Origin: CABHOJ01 sp965649545
GTDB lineage: Bacteria > Pseudomonadota > Gammaproteobacteria > Burkholderiales > Methylophilaceae
Reading direction: 5' to 3'
Assembly (NCBI GenBank): GCA_965649545.1
Contig: CBFGLF010000026.1
Location: 1-18,903 of the forward strand
Length of the DNA stretch: 18,903 nucleotides
The position numbers and the translations under genes were made by a program. This document shows, piece by piece, positions 16,501-18,903 of this stretch. The notes beneath the pieces were generated by a model. That model made no database searches and had not been told where the DNA came from. It saw only the letters and a program-made list of their open reading frames with translations. Positions within the stretch are counted from its first letter, which is position 1. The number at the start of each line of letters is the position of its first letter.

Positions 16501-16973
16501 TGGCTCACATGGTGGTAACCGGCTTCCGCGCATTGCTTGCGCATGGCTTCGAGGTCGAGCTTCTGGCCTTTCTTCAGCATGAAGGTATTGGCGGCCAGGT
16601 AGGATTGCGCGGGTAACCGCAGTAACGCTGTACCTGCCGGCACGATGATCACGTCGCAACTGTTCTGGGTGATCTGGTACAGCGTCGCCAGCCGTTCCGA
16701 GATCAGGTCCGGGTGGGGCGAGAAATGGTCGTAAGGCAGCGTCTCCCAATCCGGCAGCAGGTGGATCTTCAGCGAAGGCGCGAACCACGGCATCTCGTCC
16801 AGCAGGCGCTGGGCCTCGAAGGCATTGGCGGTGATGATGGCGAGCGGTTTGCGTTCCTTGCCGCCACAGAGGGTCATGGCAAGTTGCGCCAACGCCAGGC
16901 TATCGGTGCCTGCTGCTAGGGGTTTGCTTTTTTGGGATTGACCGGGTGCCGGGATCGGCAGGGAAAACTGCAT
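13551..16973 (-). CDS. mfd: Transcription-repair coupling factor Mfd
   Basis: 1140-residue ATP-driven DNA translocase. It pushes or removes RNA polymerase stalled at lesions and recruits UvrA for nucleotide excision repair. Order of parts: UvrB-like N-terminal module with EFSVRGGLVDLFPMG at 164-178; RNA-polymerase-interacting domain around 470-545 with NDPVVHEQHGVGRYRG; RecG-like helicase with GDVGFGKTEVA (K632) and DEEH (727-730); QLRGRVGR at 896-903 within the translocation region; and a C-terminal TRCF domain with ELIDRFGLLPEQ. Length is typical. The ATG at 16973 fits the family although the Shine-Dalgarno is weak. A TATAAT box lies upstream at 17008-17013. The gene continues into dedA after 17 bp. 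No frameshift was seen. Confidence 0.97.
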   Translation of the reverse strand: MQFSLPIPAPGQSQKSKPLAAGTDSLALAQLAMTLCGGKERKPLAIITANAFEAQRLLDEMPWFAPSLKIHLLPDWETLPYDHFSPHPDLISERLATLYQITQNSCDVIIVPAGTALLRLPAQSYLAANTFMLKKGQKLDLEAMRKQCAEAGYHHVSQVMSPGEFSVRGGLVDLFPMGSALPYRLDLFDDEIESIRTFDVDTQRSLYPVGEIRLLPAREFPLDDKGISLFRQQFREVFEGDPSRSRIYKDVSKGIASGGIEWYLPLFFEKTATLFDYLPQDAVLCMHGDLDHAAQVFLAETQSRYRLLAHDPERPILKPEQLLIKTDEFFAQTHDYARIVLSTVSSDQALPPLDIERRAENPLHKLQDFLKTHKGRTLILAESLGRRETISQLLADHGLHPALTESWDAFNAGDDSFMLGIAPLHRGFLASAEGRSKLAVITEAELYAATVRQQRRRDKDRMRSTEGMLKDLSELRENDPVVHEQHGVGRYRGLINLDFGEGETEFLLLEYAGDDKLYVPVSQLFLISRYSGGPPESAPLHRLGSGHWEKAKKKALKQIRDTAAELLNLYAQRAARRGHSFKLSLQDYETFAEGFPFEETPDQLSAIEAVIEDMQSGRPMDRLVCGDVGFGKTEVALRAAFVAVMGGRQVAVLVPTTLLAEQHYNNFTDRFAEWPIKIAEISRFRTAKEQAEAIKGLQEGNIDIIIGTHRLIQKDVKFKNLGLVILDEEHRFGVRQKEQLKAMRAEVDVLTLTATPIPRTLSMAMEGLREFSVIATPPQKRLAIKTFHADYSEGIIREAAMREFKRGGQVYFLHNEVDTIHSMREKLERILPEARIGIAHGQLRERELEHVMRDFYHQRFNLLLCTTIIETGIDVPTANTIIMNKADMFGLAQLHQLRGRVGRSHHQAYAYLLTDPDRNITPQAQKRLDAIQLLEDLGAGFHLAMHDLEIRGAGELLGDSQSGEMQEIGFSLYADMLNHAVKQLKAGKEPDINAPLGVTTEINLHTPALLPNDYCPDVHERLVLYKRLANCTDDDQLDTLQEELIDRFGLLPEQGEALMACHRLRVAAKPLDILKIDASDNAIQLQFNPKADLDPAKLIGLLQRDRRCRMNGPDKLRVTVQLHDINHRAEFTKALLKEFI

Positions 16974-17007
16974 CGGGTGCTGCCATTATTTTGTGAGTGA
17001 ACAAGCT

Positions 17008-17013
17008 ATTATA
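17008..17013 (-). promoter_or_regulatory. Probable -10 box of the mfd promoter
   Basis: On the minus strand this hexamer reads TATAAT, a perfect sigma-70 -10. Transcription would begin near 17001, leaving a leader of about 28 nt before the mfd ATG. No good -35 hexamer lies 16-18 bp upstream; that space is taken by a GC-rich hairpin whose arm overlaps the box by three bases. Confidence 0.5.
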
Positions 17014-17038
17014 GCCGCTGCCCGTAGGCGGCGGCTAT
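17011..17038. repeat. 12-bp inverted repeat (hairpin) overlapping the mfd promoter
   Basis: Arms 17011-17022 and 17027-17038 pair over 12 positions around the loop CGTA. Eleven pairs are Watson-Crick; the ninth is a T-G wobble on the plus strand and a C-A mismatch on the minus strand. It lies between the DUF2934 gene and mfd. Reading leftward there is no clean T run after it, so it is at best a weak terminator for the DUF2934 transcript; an operator or structural role is also possible. Confidence 0.6.
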
Positions 17039-17056
17039 GCGGAAATGGCGGCAGCT

Positions 17057-17094
17057 GGCAGGGCTAGCCTGCCTTGAGTTCGGCTATTCGCCGA
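17057..17094. repeat. Two small hairpins downstream of the DUF2934 gene
   Basis: GGCAGG (17057-17062) pairs with CCTGCC (17068-17073) around GCTAG, and TCGGC (17080-17084) pairs with GCCGA (17090-17094) around TATTC. With the larger hairpin at 17011-17038 they fill most of the 135-bp gap between the DUF2934 gene and mfd. None is followed by a T run. They may protect the 3' end of the DUF2934 mRNA or be chance in GC-rich DNA. Confidence 0.35.
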
Positions 17095-17108
17095 GGCTTA
17101 CTCGCAGG

Positions 17109-17456
17109 TCACTTACCCAGCAGCTTGGCGATCTGCGCTTCCGCTGCCGTCCAGTAACCGACGGGGCTTCCGGCGAAACCGTTACGCTCGGCGAGGAAGT
17201 AGGCTGCGACTTCCACCATGCGATAACGCTCTTCCGGACTGATCTTGTTGGGTTTGCCAGCGGCCTTCTTCGGTGCTGCGGCTTTTTTGGCGGCGGGCTT
17301 CTTGGCAGCAGCCGGCTTCTTGGGAGCGGCTACTTTCTTTGCCGGGGCTTTCACAGCGGCGGCTTTGGCTTTGGTTGCTGCGGGTTTTTTTGCAGCGGCA
17401 GGTTTCTTCGCGGGTGCTGGTTTCTTTGCTTCGGTTGTCGCTTTAGGTGCAGCCAT
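17109..17456 (-). CDS. Histone H1-like Lys/Ala/Pro-rich protein with C-terminal DUF2934
   Basis: 115 residues in two parts. Residues 1-70 are almost only Ala, Lys, Pro, Thr and Val, with 21 lysines arranged in repeated AKKPA / APKKA units, much like the tail of eukaryotic histone H1 and bacterial H1-like proteins (AlgP, HctB types). Residues about 73-113 (ISPEERYRMVEVAAYFLAE...YWTAAEAQIAKLL) look like a DUF2934 helical domain, whose function is unknown. There is no signal peptide or membrane segment, so it should be cytoplasmic and probably binds DNA or RNA through its basic tail. A strong ribosome site (AAGGA, 7 nt) suggests good expression. It lies between tldD and mfd on the same strand with gaps of 68 and 135 bp. 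The repeats make it prone to length variation. Confidence 0.8.
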   Translation of the reverse strand: MAAPKATTEAKKPAPAKKPAAAKKPAATKAKAAAVKAPAKKVAAPKKPAAAKKPAAKKAAAPKKAAGKPNKISPEERYRMVEVAAYFLAERNGFAGSPVGYWTAAEAQIAKLLGK

Positions 17457-17494
17457 TTCGGTTCCTTTCTTAAAGAGGGACTTCCATGTTTCCT

Positions 17495-17516
17495 TGTTGG
17501 AGCGGTAACTCCAGCA
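17495..17516 (-). other. Hairpin in the tldD / DUF2934 gap
   Basis: Arms 17495-17502 and 17509-17516 can form eight pairs, one of them a wobble, around CGGTAA. It lies 9 bp after the tldD stop and upstream of the DUF2934 ribosome site. No T run follows in the leftward direction, so it is not a classical terminator; it could slow read-through or shape the leader of the DUF2934 mRNA. Confidence 0.3.
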
Positions 17517-17524
17517 CCATCATA

Positions 17525-18903
17525 TTAAACGGTTCCGCCCACCGTCAAGCCGTCGATGCGTAATGTCGGCTGGCCGACGCCGACCGGCACGCTTTGGCCT
17601 TCCTTGCCGCAGGTGCCGACGCCGGAATCGAGCGCCATGTCGTTGCCGATCATGGAGACGCGCTTCAGCACATCCGGACCGTTGCCGATCAGGGTCGCAC
17701 CCTTGACCGGGTAGGTCAGCTTGCCGTCTTCGATCATCCAGGCTTCCGCCGCGGAGAACACGAATTTGCCGCTCGTGATATCGACCTGGCCGCCGCCGAA
17801 ATTCGCGGCATACAGGCCCTTCTTCACCGACTTGATGATCTCTTCCGGCGGCATATTGCCGTTCAGCATGTAGGTGTTGGTCATGCGCGGCATGGGGATG
17901 TGCGCATAGGATTCGCGGCGCGCGTTGCCGGTGATCGGCATGCCCATGAGCCGCGCGTTGAGGCTGTCCTGGATGTAACCCTTGAGGATGCCGTCCTCGA
18001 TGAGCACGGTACGCTGGGTCGGGTTGCCTTCGTCGTCGATGTTGAGCGAACCGCGGCGGTCGGCGATGGTGCCGTCGTCCACCACGGTCAGGCCGCGGGC
18101 CGCGACTTGCTGGCCGATGGCGTTACTGAACGCGGAGCTGCCCTTGCGGTTGAAATCGCCTTCCAGACCGTGGCCGATCGCCTCATGCAACAGGATGCCG
18201 GGCCAGCCTGCGCCCAACACTACGGTCATACTACCGGCTGGCGCAGGGCGCGCGTCGAGGTTTACCAGAGCCTGGTGCACGGCCTTCTTGGCGTAGTCCT
18301 GCAACACGGTATCGGTGAAATAACTGTAATCGAAGCGACCGCCACCGCCGGCGGAACCCTGTTCGCGGCGGCCATCCTGCTCGGCGATCACCTGGATCGA
18401 GAGGCGCACCAGCGGGCGCACATCGGCCGCCATCACGCCATCGTGACGCGCGACCATGACCACTTCGTATTCGCCGGCGATGGAGGCCATCACCTGGATC
18501 ACACGCGGGTCGGCCTTGCGGGCGAACGCTTCCAGACGTTCCAGCAGCTTCACCTTCGCATCCGCGCTGAGCGAAGCGATCGGGTCTTGCGGCAGGTACA
18601 GTTGTGGCGCTTCCACACGTTGCACGATCTGCCCGGCCTGCTCGTTGCCGAGGGCGGCGATGGCGCGCGTGGCGTTCGCGGCCTCTTCCAGCGCGGAGAG
18701 GTGGATATCATCGGAATACGCGAAAGCCGTCTTCTCGCCACTCACGGCACGCACACCGACACCCTGGTCGATGCTGAAGTTACCGGATTTCACCTGACCT
18801 TCTTCCAGCCCCCAGCTCTCCGAGCGGCTGTACTGGAAATACAGGTCCGCGTAATCCACCTTGTGCGACATGATGTTGCCCAGCACCGTTTGCAGCGCAG
18901 GCA
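17525..18903 (-). CDS. tldD: Metalloprotease TldD, 5' end cut by window edge
   Basis: Zinc-type peptidase of the TldD/PmbA family; with TldE it trims leader peptides and unfolded peptides (in E. coli microcin B17 maturation and CcdA turnover). The visible frame includes DYADLYFQYS, SIDQGVGVRAVSGEKTAFAY, the metal-binding HEAIGHGLEGD (codons 18170-18187) with both histidines and the glutamate, NTYMLNG, and the C-terminal DSGVGTCGKEGQ whose cysteine (17609-17611) is the third ligand type in the family. About 459 residues are present. The reading frame is open to the window edge and residues before the GTG at 18886 (PALQT) still look like family sequence, so the true start lies outside; roughly 20-30 residues are missing. 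The partner pmbA/tldE is not seen. Confidence 0.95.
   Translation of the reverse strand, partial: PALQTVLGNIMSHKVDYADLYFQYSRSESWGLEEGQVKSGNFSIDQGVGVRAVSGEKTAFAYSDDIHLSALEEAANATRAIAALGNEQAGQIVQRVEAPQLYLPQDPIASLSADAKVKLLERLEAFARKADPRVIQVMASIAGEYEVVMVARHDGVMAADVRPLVRLSIQVIAEQDGRREQGSAGGGGRFDYSYFTDTVLQDYAKKAVHQALVNLDARPAPAGSMTVVLGAGWPGILLHEAIGHGLEGDFNRKGSSAFSNAIGQQVAARGLTVVDDGTIADRRGSLNIDDEGNPTQRTVLIEDGILKGYIQDSLNARLMGMPITGNARRESYAHIPMPRMTNTYMLNGNMPPEEIIKSVKKGLYAANFGGGQVDITSGKFVFSAAEAWMIEDGKLTYPVKGATLIGNGPDVLKRVSMIGNDMALDSGVGTCGKEGQSVPVGVGQPTLRIDGLTVGGTV

Noticed and set aside
17239..17456. The repeated AAG/GCC-type tract as a microsatellite or non-coding repeat
   Set aside because: The frame is open, has a strong ribosome site, and ends in a DUF2934-like domain; the repeat is explained by the Lys/Ala/Pro-rich protein tail.
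18871..18886. Start of tldD at the GTG at 18886 or ATG at 18871
   Set aside because: Family-like sequence continues in frame to the window edge and the known N-terminus is longer, so the gene is cut rather than short.

Overview
The window looks like a chromosomal core segment of a betaproteobacterium, probably of the Nitrosomonadales/Gallionellales type (my inference, not proven). The support is an EF-P whose modified residue is arginine next to the arginine rhamnosyltransferase EarP, the divergent smpB / ratA-rnfH arrangement, a fused-nuclease AddAB-like pair, fairly uniform GC-rich composition, and gene density close to 95 percent. There are seventeen genes, two of them cut by the window edges. 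I saw no tRNA, rRNA, CRISPR array, insertion sequence or gene-free stretch longer than about 140 bases.

Left part (1-2500): rnfH (cut) and ratA run leftward and diverge from smpB, the tmRNA partner. Convergent to smpB is a leftward gene for a cyclic-nucleotide-binding plus EAL protein, probably a cyclic di-GMP phosphodiesterase gated by a nucleotide or another small ligand. A clear intrinsic terminator at 2460-2485 separates it from efp.

Middle-left (2502-6688): seven genes in a row on the minus strand. Read in transcription order they are greB, a Cys/His-rich exported protein, a Met-rich outer-membrane beta-barrel, a MerP-like periplasmic CxxC protein, a MerT-like membrane protein, earP and efp. 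The four-gene metal-handling block sits between transcription and translation housekeeping genes and has no regulator or reductase beside it. EarP is expected to rhamnosylate Arg32 of the EF-P encoded next to it, which lets ribosomes pass polyproline stretches.

Middle-right (6800-12878): two overlapping rightward genes encode an AddB-like nuclease and an AddA-like UvrD helicase-nuclease, presumably a double-strand-break repair complex. Both nuclease active sites look intact, but the AddB-like subunit has lost two of the cysteines that normally hold a 4Fe-4S cluster.

Right part (12889-18903): leftward tldD (cut), a histone-H1-like Lys/Ala/Pro-rich DUF2934 protein, mfd and a DedA-family membrane protein. 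A 12-bp hairpin lies against the probable mfd promoter.

Most of the window is ordinary. The parts most worth following up are the metal block with its unrecognised outer-membrane protein, the degenerate Fe-S site in the AddB-like protein, the H1-like DUF2934 protein, and the CNB-EAL protein.
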